Shown here: one piece after another, positions 31,949 to 40,092 of the stretch
Layout: each line of letters starts with the position of its first letter
How positions within the stretch are numbered: position 1 is the first letter of the stretch
Assembly: GCA_947463125.1 (NCBI GenBank)
Contig: CANHQZ010000001.1
Location: 1 to 64,000 of the forward strand
From: Flavobacteriales bacterium
GTDB lineage: Bacteria > Bacteroidota > Bacteroidia > NS11-12g > UBA955
Length of the DNA stretch: 64,000 nucleotides
Reading direction: 5' to 3'
Translations under genes and position numbers: made by a program
Notes under the pieces: generated by a model
What the model was told of the DNA's origin: nothing
The model's database searches: none
The model's input: the letters and a program-made list of their open reading frames with translations, nothing else

Positions 31949-32940
31949 CAGCTTACCATGATCTCTTCCCGCAACTGCACCACTCTTTTAAGGGCCTGTT
32001 TAAAAAACTGATTGCGCTGTTTTTCAGCCACTTTGCTCACCAAGGTACTTTTGGCAATCAGATTATTAAGCCAGTCGCTGATTTGCCTGTTAAATACAGC
32101 GCTGGAAGTACGCATGTAATTGAATGAACCATACCCGATATAGCTGGAAGTGCGCTCGCCGGATGACATGAATACATGGTTGTTACCAATCATCAAATCA
32201 CTGATATACAAGGAGAAAGAAGTATCAGTGAACGTACCTTTGTCCGGGTTGTATTTTCGCCCTGTTTCGGCTTGCCGGGAAGCCATTTCAACAACACCGG
32301 TCAGGTCATCCAGAATGCCATATATGGTTTCCTGCTCCTTAAAAAAACCGGCTTCCCAGTAAAATCGTATCTGCTGAATCGTGCTTTTTATGGTGTCTTC
32401 ATTCCAAATCTCGGTGGTAGGAATACTTTGATATTTTCGGGTGATATCGGATAATTTACTAGCCCAGTCTTCCGGCAAAGTGACTTCCTCTGCCTTAGCA
32501 CCCTGAAATGCAGGCACATTCAAAATACTTTTGGTCCAGTAAATAATTTTGAACCTTGCCAGTCTTGGAAAGAAAAAGTGGTAAAAAACAGGCAGATCCT
32601 CTGCAGCGTAGTACAGCATACTGTCTTCAAACCTTGCCAGCCAGGCCAGGTCGCGGTCCAGCGATTGCAAATACTGATGAAAACTATCATTATTCCCAAG
32701 TATGTTATTAATTTTGAAGGATACCACATCGGGCATTTCTGTATTCAACAATTCCAGCGGTATGCTGAAATGCCTGCAAAGCTGCACGGTTTCATTCAGG
32801 GTAAAATCTGTTTCACCCCGCAAGCGGCGATAAGCACTGTCGGTGCTGATACCCAGCGCACTGCTTACTTCCTCAGCCAGATGCATATTGGAAGGAACTG
32901 TGTTTTTAATGAGTTGAATGAAGGAATATTGGTAATCCAT
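31948..32940 (-). CDS. HTH-domain transcriptional regulator
   Basis: A 330-aa protein with an N-terminal helix-turn-helix (LAEEVSSALGISTDSAYRRL at about 21-40, then LNETVQLCRHFSIPLELL) and a large C-terminal region of no known domain. This layout is common in Bacteroidota. It probably binds DNA as a cytoplasmic regulator; the target is unknown. The stop overlaps the recQ ATG as TGATG, so both are co-transcribed. It is divergent from the two-component operon across a 102-bp gap to the small ORF start. Confidence 0.82.
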   Translation of the reverse strand: MDYQYSFIQLIKNTVPSNMHLAEEVSSALGISTDSAYRRLRGETDFTLNETVQLCRHFSIPLELLNTEMPDVVSFKINNILGNNDSFHQYLQSLDRDLAWLARFEDSMLYYAAEDLPVFYHFFFPRLARFKIIYWTKSILNVPAFQGAKAEEVTLPEDWASKLSDITRKYQSIPTTEIWNEDTIKSTIQQIRFYWEAGFFKEQETIYGILDDLTGVVEMASRQAETGRKYNPDKGTFTDTSFSLYISDLMIGNNHVFMSSGERTSSYIGYGSFNYMRTSSAVFNRQISDWLNNLIAKSTLVSKVAEKQRNQFFKQALKRVVQLREEIMVS

Positions 32941-32972
32941 AGATTTTGCAAATTTTATTAACTGCAGGTCAT

Positions 32973-32980
32973 CAAATTTA
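32973..32980 (-). promoter_or_regulatory. -7 element of the HTH regulator gene
   Basis: TAAATTTG (32980 to 32973), a perfect TAnnTTTG, 32 nt before the ATG. Confidence 0.4.
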
Positions 32981-33010
32981 GTATTTTTTAATAATATTTA
33001 AAATTATTTC

Positions 33011-33018
33011 TAACTTTT
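33011..33018 (+). promoter_or_regulatory. -7-like element of the two-component operon
   Basis: TAACTTTT, one mismatch from TAnnTTTG, 24 nt before the ATG of the 31-aa ORF at 33043. Confidence 0.35.
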
Positions 33019-33042
33019 ATTGCGAATTAACCCATTAAAACA

Positions 33043-33138
33043 ATGAAAATTATTGATGACCATCTACGCTTGATTTTTATGACAATATTCAATATTTTTG
33101 CCATTCCATTTTTATTATCATTTAAAAAATACACATGA
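33043..33138 (+). CDS. putative 31-aa membrane peptide leading the two-component operon
   Basis: A 31-codon frame starting at ATG 33043 and ending in TGA 33136-33138. The TGA overlaps the response-regulator ATG at 33135 as ATGA, the same junction used between the response regulator and kinase genes. The peptide has a charged start (MKIIDDHLR), a hydrophobic stretch of about 18 residues (LIFMTIFNIFAIPFLLSF) and a basic end (KKYT), as expected for a single membrane helix. It may couple translation of the operon, act with the kinase in the membrane, or be a chance frame in an AT-rich leader. I know of no family it belongs to. Confidence 0.45.
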   Translation: MKIIDDHLRLIFMTIFNIFAIPFLLSFKKYT

Positions 33139-33737
33139 TACGCGTACCCGAAGCTCCCAGAGATGTAAACGAAGTCAAGGTTTTAATAGCCGATGATCAT
33201 ACTATTATTTTCAGCGGAATTAAGCTGATTCTCAGTATGAATCTCAACATCAAAAATATTGTTGAATGTTCGCAGCTGAGCATGCTATTGCCTACCATTG
33301 AAAAGGAAAAACCAACCCATATTATTCTGGACGTTACTTTTCCTGAAGGATCCAGCATATCTCTGGTTGAAAAAATCATTGAGCGCAATCCGGAAACACG
33401 CATTTTGTTGTTCTCCATGCATCCGGAAGTGATGTTCCAGCGTATCCTTAGCCGCTACAAAATCGACTACTGCGAAAAGAAAGCCTCTGAAGTTGAAATC
33501 ACGCGTCGTTTTTCCGAATTTATCAACGGCGTTACCATGCCCAGACTCAGCAAAAAGCCTTTGATTAAGGGCAAGCGCGAAAATCAGATTCTGCAAATGC
33601 TAATGGAAGGAAAATCAACACTGACCATAGCCACCGAACTGGGCATCAAAAGCAATACGGTATCTACTATCAAGGCACGTATTTTTCACAAGCTGAACGT
33701 CAATAACGTTGTAGAGTTGGTTCAGCTCTACAAATGA
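33135..33737 (+). CDS. response regulator, NarL/LuxR type
   Basis: A 200-aa two-component response regulator. The receiver domain has the acidic pair D20-D21 (LIADDH), phosphoacceptor D66 (IILDVTFP), the switch serine S94 (LLFSM) and lysine K115/K116. The LuxR-type HTH spans about 149-196 (ENQILQMLMEGKSTLTIATE and onward). It should be phosphorylated by the kinase encoded directly downstream and bind DNA as a dimer. It overlaps that gene by ATGA. Confidence 0.9.
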   Translation: MIRVPEAPRDVNEVKVLIADDHTIIFSGIKLILSMNLNIKNIVECSQLSMLLPTIEKEKPTHIILDVTFPEGSSISLVEKIIERNPETRILLFSMHPEVMFQRILSRYKIDYCEKKASEVEITRRFSEFINGVTMPRLSKKPLIKGKRENQILQMLMEGKSTLTIATELGIKSNTVSTIKARIFHKLNVNNVVELVQLYK

Positions 33738-36700
33738 GCCTGAATCGTCGCAAAAAATCCTTTTTTCTTGCGGCATTCCTGCTGCTTATTTCCATCTTAC
33801 CCGCTCAAAATTCGCAAAAATATTATTTGCGGTATTATAACAAACAAAACAACCAGCTGTCAGAGAATATTATCAGCGGACTGTTTGTTGACCACAATAA
33901 ATTGTTGTGGATTGCAACACCCAACGGTTTATTTACATTCGACGGATTAGCGATTGAACCATATCCGGCAAAAATACCCGAGCGGATTTCATCCATATTT
34001 CAAAATTCGGCCAAACAGCTTTTGATAACCTGTGTAGATGAAAAGATCTACAAGGTTGAAAATGATACTTTCATACATTATCTGGATTTATCCGATAAAA
34101 TAGCGGAAGAGTTTTCAGCCCGCCTGTACAATAAATCAAAAACAATCGGAATAAAAACCGAACAACTGCTGAAAGACTCATTGTATAATGCCAGTGCTGT
34201 TTTTGTAAGTCCTGACAACACCATCTATCTGAGAAGAAATCAAATCATTTATCAAATTCAGAATGGAATTTTCACGACCTTAACCAAGGCTTTTCCGTTA
34301 AACGGTGGGGATATATTTACGGATAATAAATACTGGATTTTCAATCCCCAAAACGGAATAATGCACTGCATCAATGATGCACAGCTGAAAGACGTTCCGA
34401 TACCTTTTAATACAGCATTCACAGGAAACGACGAATGGATTCTGGAATACGCAGAATCACCTGTGCTGGTATTTAAAAGCAAGGCCTGGGTATTCTTAAA
34501 AAACAAAAAAACCGGGCAATATGAGTGGCATGAAATTGCAAACAACATCCCCGATGATGTTGCTATTTATTCTGCCTATTACAGCCCTGAACTGGAGAAA
34601 TTATTTTTAGGGACCGTTGCATCAGGACTAATCGTAATTAGTAAATCCAGTTTTTCCGTTTATCAGCATCCGATGCAAAAAAACACTATGGCCTTTTACC
34701 GTTATTACCTGCAAATTCCTCAAAAAAACGGCAGCATTATTTCGGACTACCCACAGCTATACAAGAACACACCGGCATATTTCAGAAGTTTTTTCAAAGA
34801 TTATGACATATCATACTCGTATCAGCATTTAGATTCAAACACCATCATTGGCAACACCCGCGATTTTTATTACACGCTTGATATTTCTACGATGAAACCC
34901 AGAAGAATCAGCAAACAGCCTTCGGGAACGATGCAACACCAGAGCTATGTTTTGTACGGCAACAAAGTACACATATTCAACAATAAAGGAATCTTTATTT
35001 ATGATTGGACAAAAGACAGCATTTATTTGCAATTAAAAATACGTATAGGCTATGAACTGATTAATCAGGGCTCCGTTATTAACAACAAAATTTTCCTTTC
35101 CTACTGTGGTGGAATCCTGGTTTATGATCCTGCCAAAAACACCATTATAAAACGCATTCTAAAACCTACCTGTTTCCGCTACTTCTTCCGCTATAAATCA
35201 AAAATTATAGTAACAACATACGGTGAAGGCTTGCATCTGCTGGATACGTTAAACTATACTGTTAAACCCCTTAAATCCGATTATTACAATGCATTAAAGA
35301 GAACCCATTTTCTGTATACGGATAAAAAGAATTTCATCTGGGCATCTACCAACGATGGCATTTTGCGCATACCCGGTTTCAGTTTTGACAGAATGCTGTC
35401 AGGTAAAGAATTTCTGCCTCAGCCACAATATTTTGACTCGAAAAACGGATTACCCAATGATGAGATGAACGGTGGCACCTACCCCGCTTATATCAACTTT
35501 GGCGATACGCTTATTTCGGCTCCCAGCCTTATGGGCATCATCCAATTTCATCCCCTGCGCGATTTCCCTCACCGCACCGCAGGTCTTGGCCTGCGCATTA
35601 AGGAAATCAGCAGCCTGGGCAAAACTCTCTTGCTGAAAAACAACATCCTGAGAATCAGCAGTGCCATGAACGAAGTAAAATTTAATCTCCAAACGGCTCA
35701 TTGGGAAAACCCCAAAAACCTGAATCTGTATTACAGATTAAATAACAGTTTGCAATACGTTCCATATAACCAATTATCTGCACTCAACATCATTGTGGAA
35801 GATGGCGGATTGCAGTTGCTTGAATTTTTGTACATCGATGATTTTGGAGTAGAAACCACCATTTTGAAGATACAGATACAAAAAGAAAAACCATGGTATC
35901 TGTCTGCAGCATTCATTTTTCTGTCTATTCTAATTATTGCATTTATTGTGGTTATTATCACCTGGGTAAGAACCAAGAACATAGAAAAGAAAAATCAGCG
36001 GCTGAGAGAAATTATCGATGAAAAGACACAGGAAATTCAGGAGATTAACCTCAGCCTAATAGAAAAAGTGACCGAGCTCACACAACTAAACAAGATTAAC
36101 AATATTTATATCAGTGTAATCAATCACGACATATTTGCTCCTATCAAATACATCAATATGGTGGGTGATAAAGTTTATGATTTTCAGGGAAAACTAAAAA
36201 AAGCAGATATTATCCTATACATGGAGTTGATTATCAATTCCACAAAAAGGCTGGAAATATTGTGTTCAAACATACTCAACGACCGCTCAGCCGGAGGATC
36301 CTTTGCCCGATACAAAAACAACATTTCCATTTATGAGCTGCTGTCCGACCTGAAGAAATTCATTAAAATCGGACTGGATATTAACCACAATAAATTAATA
36401 ATCAATGTGCCTGAAAACGTTGTGGCTAGCACATCAGAAAACGCCCTTAACATCATTCTGACCAACATTGTGAGCAATGCCAACCGATTTACAAAAGAGG
36501 GAACCATAACAATAACATACGAAAAAACGGACAACATACATCAGATTGCTGTTACCGATACCGGAAATGGCATGCCGGCCGAGGTGGTGGAAAAAATTAA
36601 AAAGCGTACCCTTCAGGTGAACCACAAAGACGGTACAGAGTTTCAGAGTTACGGCATTGGATATTCCCTGATTTTTAAAATGCTGGATGTTATTAGAGGA

Positions 36701-36778
36701 GAGTTATCAGTAAGCTCCGAACCGCTGAAAGGAACCTCGGTTACCATTAGATTCCCTGATATTAAACCGGCGGAATAG
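33734..36778 (+). CDS. sensor histidine kinase with periplasmic beta-propeller
   Basis: A 1014-aa membrane sensor kinase. A signal peptide or anchor (about 9-24) is followed by a ~700-residue periplasmic region with Reg_prop propeller repeats (LLWIATPNGLFTFDG, FIWASTNDGILRIPG) and a Y_Y_Y-like domain before the membrane helix (about 725-747). Then comes a coiled segment, the phosphorylatable His in VINHDIFAPI (H798), and a HATPase domain with N-box NIVSNANRF, G1 DTGNGMP and G2 GIGYSL. It resembles the sensor half of Bacteroidota hybrid two-component systems, but here the regulator is a separate LuxR protein. The signal sensed is unknown; no polysaccharide-utilisation genes are adjacent. Confidence 0.88.
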   Translation: MSLNRRKKSFFLAAFLLLISILPAQNSQKYYLRYYNKQNNQLSENIISGLFVDHNKLLWIATPNGLFTFDGLAIEPYPAKIPERISSIFQNSAKQLLITCVDEKIYKVENDTFIHYLDLSDKIAEEFSARLYNKSKTIGIKTEQLLKDSLYNASAVFVSPDNTIYLRRNQIIYQIQNGIFTTLTKAFPLNGGDIFTDNKYWIFNPQNGIMHCINDAQLKDVPIPFNTAFTGNDEWILEYAESPVLVFKSKAWVFLKNKKTGQYEWHEIANNIPDDVAIYSAYYSPELEKLFLGTVASGLIVISKSSFSVYQHPMQKNTMAFYRYYLQIPQKNGSIISDYPQLYKNTPAYFRSFFKDYDISYSYQHLDSNTIIGNTRDFYYTLDISTMKPRRISKQPSGTMQHQSYVLYGNKVHIFNNKGIFIYDWTKDSIYLQLKIRIGYELINQGSVINNKIFLSYCGGILVYDPAKNTIIKRILKPTCFRYFFRYKSKIIVTTYGEGLHLLDTLNYTVKPLKSDYYNALKRTHFLYTDKKNFIWASTNDGILRIPGFSFDRMLSGKEFLPQPQYFDSKNGLPNDEMNGGTYPAYINFGDTLISAPSLMGIIQFHPLRDFPHRTAGLGLRIKEISSLGKTLLLKNNILRISSAMNEVKFNLQTAHWENPKNLNLYYRLNNSLQYVPYNQLSALNIIVEDGGLQLLEFLYIDDFGVETTILKIQIQKEKPWYLSAAFIFLSILIIAFIVVIITWVRTKNIEKKNQRLREIIDEKTQEIQEINLSLIEKVTELTQLNKINNIYISVINHDIFAPIKYINMVGDKVYDFQGKLKKADIILYMELIINSTKRLEILCSNILNDRSAGGSFARYKNNISIYELLSDLKKFIKIGLDINHNKLIINVPENVVASTSENALNIILTNIVSNANRFTKEGTITITYEKTDNIHQIAVTDTGNGMPAEVVEKIKKRTLQVNHKDGTEFQSYGIGYSLIFKMLDVIRGELSVSSEPLKGTSVTIRFPDIKPAE

Positions 36779-36792
36779 TCCTTGATTTTGTT

Positions 36793-37458
36793 TTACTGAA
36801 AAACACCATCCACCATATGCAGATTACGGTCTGCCAGTTCTGCCAGCTCGGGATTGTGGGTAACAATGATAAATGTTTGCCCCAGTTCATCCCTGAGTTT
36901 TAAGAAATATTCATGCAGTGACCTGGCGTTTTTGCTGTCCAGATTCCCGCTGGGCTCATCGGCCAGCACCACACCGGGGTTGTTAATCAATGCACGCACC
37001 ACGGATACGCGCTGCTGTTCTCCCCCGCTCAATGCAGAAGGCTTGTGCTGCATGCGCCCTTCCAAACCCAGCATGGCAAAAAGCGGCATAGCCCTGTCTT
37101 CCGCCTCTTTTTTACCCAAACCGGCAATCCATGCCGGCATACAGGCATTTTCCAACGCAGTAAACTCGGGCAGCAACTGATGGAACTGAAATACAAAACC
37201 CAGATTTTGGTTTCTGAATGCCGCCAGTTGCTGCTTATTCAGCCCGGAAACCGGTATGTTTTTGTAGTATATTTCCCCTTCATCCGGTTTATCCAGCGTG
37301 CCCAGAATGTGCAGCAATGTGCTTTTACCGGCCCCGCTTTCCCCTGTTATACATACAATTTCAGCAGGCTTAATTTCAAGGTCAATTCCTTTTAAAACCT
37401 CAAGATTACCATAACGCTTTTTTACCTTCTCGGCCCGGATCAGGAAGCTGTTGTCCAT
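36793..37458 (-). CDS. lolD: ABC transporter ATP-binding protein, LolD/MacB type
   Basis: A 221-aa ABC ATPase. Walker A is GESGAGKST (39-47), the Q-loop is VFQFHQLLPEFTALEN, the signature is LSGGEQQR, Walker B is VVLADEPSGNLD, and the H-loop is IVTHN. The sequence closely matches LolD, which with LolC/E extracts lipoproteins from the inner membrane; no permease gene is adjacent, as is common in this phylum. A MacB- or FtsE-like role cannot be excluded. The ATG is 7 nt behind TAGGTTTG. It is convergent with the kinase gene and divergent from sucC. Confidence 0.85.
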   Translation of the reverse strand: MDNSFLIRAEKVKKRYGNLEVLKGIDLEIKPAEIVCITGESGAGKSTLLHILGTLDKPDEGEIYYKNIPVSGLNKQQLAAFRNQNLGFVFQFHQLLPEFTALENACMPAWIAGLGKKEAEDRAMPLFAMLGLEGRMQHKPSALSGGEQQRVSVVRALINNPGVVLADEPSGNLDSKNARSLHEYFLKLRDELGQTFIIVTHNPELAELADRNLHMVDGVFQ

Positions 37459-37465
37459 TGCACTT

Positions 37466-37473
37466 CAAACCTA
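37466..37473 (-). promoter_or_regulatory. -7 element of lolD
   Basis: TAGGTTTG (37473 to 37466), a perfect TAnnTTTG, 7 nt before the ATG. Confidence 0.5.
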
Positions 37474-37520
37474 CGGCAAAAATCTTACGCATAAAAATCG
37501 GGGACACGGCACAAAATGGT

Positions 37521-37528
37521 TAATTTTG
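37521..37528 (+). promoter_or_regulatory. -7 element of sucC
   Basis: TAATTTTG, a perfect TAnnTTTG, 17 nt before the sucC ATG at 37546. It rules out the longer frame start at 37516. Confidence 0.5.
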
Positions 37529-37545
37529 CAATCCTAAAGACAAGC

Positions 37546-38775
37546 ATGAATATTCACGAGTATCAGGCCAAAGAAATACTGAAAAGTTATGGAGTAGCCA
37601 TTCAAGGCGGTTTCGTAGCCGAAACCCCCGAGCAAGCCATGGAAGCCGCACGCAAAGTAAAAAGCGAATTTAACAGCGACTGGTGCGTTATCAAAGCCCA
37701 GATTCATGCAGGTGGCAGGGGCAAAGGCAAAATAGCCGGCACCGAACACCGCGGCGTACAGATTGCCAAATCACCCGAACAGGCTGGCGACATTGCCAAA
37801 AATCTGCTCGGCGGAACGCTGGTTACCATACAAACCGGAGCAGCAGGTAAAGTGGTAAACAAAGTGCTGGTTGCCCAGGATGTTTTTTATCCCGGTCCCT
37901 CCGAACCGAAGGAATATTACATGAGCGTGCTGCTTGATCGCCAAACCAAAAGAAATGTTATCATTTACACCACTGAAGGTGGCATGGACATTGAAGAAGT
38001 GGCAGAACAGCACCCGGAGAAAATCCACAAGGAATGGATTGATCCTGCCGTAGGTTTCCAGGCATTTCAGGCCCGTAAAATTGCATTCAAACTCGGCCTG
38101 GAAGGCAAAGCCTTTAAAGAAATGGTAAGTTTTGTTACCGCCCTTTACAAGGCCTACGATGAAACTGACAGCGCCATGTTTGAAATCAACCCTGTGCTGA
38201 AGACCAGCGACGACCGCATCATCGCTGTAGACGCGAAGGTAAATCTCGATGACAATGCACTTTATCGCCATCCTGCCTATGCCGCCCTGCGCGACATTGC
38301 TGAAGAAGATCCTACCGAAGTGGAAGCCGGTAAATACAACCTCAATTTCGTTAAGCTCGACGGAAACGTAGGCTGTATGGTGAATGGAGCCGGGCTTGCC
38401 ATGGCTACCATGGATATCATCAAACTTAGCGGCGGAGAGCCTGCAAACTTCCTGGATGTTGGTGGAACAGCCAATGCAGAAACGGTAGAAGCCGGTTTCC
38501 GCATCATCATGAGTGATCCAAATGTAAAAGCCATCCTGATTAATATTTTTGGTGGTATTGTTCGCTGTGACCGTGTTGCCAATGGGGTTGTAGAAGCCTA
38601 CAAAAAAATTGGGGATGTGAAAATTCCGATTATCGTGAGATTGCAGGGCACCAATGCCGAAGAAGCCAAGCGCATTATTGATGAAAGCGGACTGAAGGTT
38701 TTCAGTGCCATCGTATTGCGTGAAGCCGCCGATCTGGTTAAGAAAGTGCTGACAGAAAACAGCGCTGCATCTTAA
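37546..38775 (+). CDS. sucC: succinate-CoA ligase, ADP-forming, beta subunit
   Basis: A 409-aa beta subunit of succinyl-CoA synthetase, which makes ATP and succinate from succinyl-CoA in the TCA cycle. The N-terminal [15 protein letters not shown]-grasp residues in [14 protein letters not shown], the metal segment MFEINPVL, and the C-terminal [11 protein letters not shown] and [11 protein letters not shown] are all conserved. The alpha subunit (sucD) is not adjacent, as is usual in Bacteroidota. The start ATG 37546 gives the canonical N-terminus. MscL follows 47 bp downstream. Confidence 0.97.
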   Translation: MNIHEYQAKEILKSYGVAIQGGFVAETPEQAMEAARKVKSEFNSDWCVIKAQIHAGGRGKGKIAGTEHRGVQIAKSPEQAGDIAKNLLGGTLVTIQTGAAGKVVNKVLVAQDVFYPGPSEPKEYYMSVLLDRQTKRNVIIYTTEGGMDIEEVAEQHPEKIHKEWIDPAVGFQAFQARKIAFKLGLEGKAFKEMVSFVTALYKAYDETDSAMFEINPVLKTSDDRIIAVDAKVNLDDNALYRHPAYAALRDIAEEDPTEVEAGKYNLNFVKLDGNVGCMVNGAGLAMATMDIIKLSGGEPANFLDVGGTANAETVEAGFRIIMSDPNVKAILINIFGGIVRCDRVANGVVEAYKKIGDVKIPIIVRLQGTNAEEAKRIIDESGLKVFSAIVLREAADLVKKVLTENSAAS

Positions 38776-38822
38776 TCAGCGACAGATAGCAAATCTTGCA
38801 TTAAATTGCAGGAAATTAGCCT

Positions 38823-39125
38823 ATGGGATTTATTTCAGAGTTTAGAGAATTCATCAAGAAGGGCAATGTCATTGATTTGGCCGTGGCTGTACTTATTGGC
38901 AGTGCTTTTCAGAAAATTGTTGACAGCATCGTAAACGATATTATTATGCCCATTATTGCCTTTATTGGCAACTTTAAAAACATAGAGGCATTGGCAGCAG
39001 GGCCATTCACCTATGGCAAACTCATTGCCTCTGTGCTGAATTTTGTTATTATTTCTGCGGTTTTATTCATTATGGTTAAGGCCATTAACAGAACCAAAGA
39101 AGTCATCATCAAAGACAAAGAATAA
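38823..39125 (+). CDS. mscL: large-conductance mechanosensitive channel MscL (short form)
   Basis: A 100-aa MscL. The N-terminal helix FREFIKKGNVIDLAVAVLIG, pore helix TM1 (AFQKIVDSIVNDIIMPIIAF) and TM2 (LNFVIISAVLFIMVKAIN) align with the family. MscL usually has 125-150 residues; here the periplasmic loop is short and the C-terminal helical bundle is missing after the charged stretch RTKEVIIKDKE. The channel releases solutes during hypo-osmotic shock. It lies between sucC and the DUF3078 gene, which begins 8 bp after its stop. Confidence 0.9.
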   Translation: MGFISEFREFIKKGNVIDLAVAVLIGSAFQKIVDSIVNDIIMPIIAFIGNFKNIEALAAGPFTYGKLIASVLNFVIISAVLFIMVKAINRTKEVIIKDKE

Positions 39126-39133
39126 CACCGACT

Positions 39134-40081
39134 TTGCGGTATATCCTGCTGATATTGTGTTTGTCCTTATCTGCTAAGGCACGGGGCAACTTAACCACAG
39201 ATTCCATACAAAGCGCAGACTCGAGCCGAATTATCAATAAAGGGGCCGAACTGGGAGTTACCACTGCCCTTTCTGGCACCAGCCCCAACTGGAGCGGAGG
39301 TGCAGCAAACAACCTCAGCGGAAACTTCTTTATCAGGGCTTTTTACAATGTAAAATTAAATCACCACACTTGGGATAATATCCTAAAAATCAACGCGGGT
39401 GCCATTTCAAGTACGATACAGGACAATTTCGGACAGAAGTTTCGAAGTACCCGCAAGAACATGGATAACGTTTTCATGGACAGCAAATATGGTTACTCCT
39501 TCGAAAAACTATCATGGCTTAGCGGTTTCGGAGGATTGAACCTGCAGACCCAGTTACTTCCCGGCTACACTTACAGCAGAGACGCAAATGGCAGAGAGGT
39601 AAAGAACATGGTCAGCAGTTTTCTGAGCCAGGGGGCTCTCATGTCGGCCATAGGCATGGAAGCCAAACCATCAGAACGCTTTTACGCCCGTCTGGCTTTG
39701 TTTTCATTGAAGCAAACCTTTATGCTCAACCAGAGTTTGTATGAAAAACGGAACCAAAATTCCATTGCCGGGGTCAATAAAGGACAATATATCCGCAGTG
39801 AACAGGGTTTTCAGATACAGACAGGTTTCAACCGGGAATTCAATTTCAACAAGCAAATCCTGGTACGCACCAACTATCTGGGGTTTATCCCTTACAACTA
39901 TAAACGCAACCCCAGTCCGCTCGACAGCCGTATTGACCTTGGGCTGAGTATAAAACTAACGCGCTACCTGAATTTCAATTACACGCTTATCAGCATATTT
40001 GATAAAGACCTTTCCCGCCCTGGCGAAAATGCCTGGCAAAACTCCTGGGTGCTTGGCCTTGGCTTCCTTTATAAAATTTAA
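39134..40081 (+). CDS. DUF3078 domain protein
   Basis: A 315-aa DUF3078 protein, probably in the outer membrane. A signal peptide (RYILLILCLSLSAKARG) is followed by beta-strand-rich sequence with WSGGAANNLSGNFFIRAFYN and W/Y-rich strands, ending LGLGFLYKI, typical of a small beta-barrel. The only start compatible with the signal peptide is TTG 39134, 8 bp after mscL; no ATG lies in frame. Function is unknown. It is convergent with the giant T9SS gene, with 11 bp between stops. Confidence 0.82.
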   Translation: MRYILLILCLSLSAKARGNLTTDSIQSADSSRIINKGAELGVTTALSGTSPNWSGGAANNLSGNFFIRAFYNVKLNHHTWDNILKINAGAISSTIQDNFGQKFRSTRKNMDNVFMDSKYGYSFEKLSWLSGFGGLNLQTQLLPGYTYSRDANGREVKNMVSSFLSQGALMSAIGMEAKPSERFYARLALFSLKQTFMLNQSLYEKRNQNSIAGVNKGQYIRSEQGFQIQTGFNREFNFNKQILVRTNYLGFIPYNYKRNPSPLDSRIDLGLSIKLTRYLNFNYTLISIFDKDLSRPGENAWQNSWVLGLGFLYKI

Positions 40082-40092
40082 GTTGATTGCGC

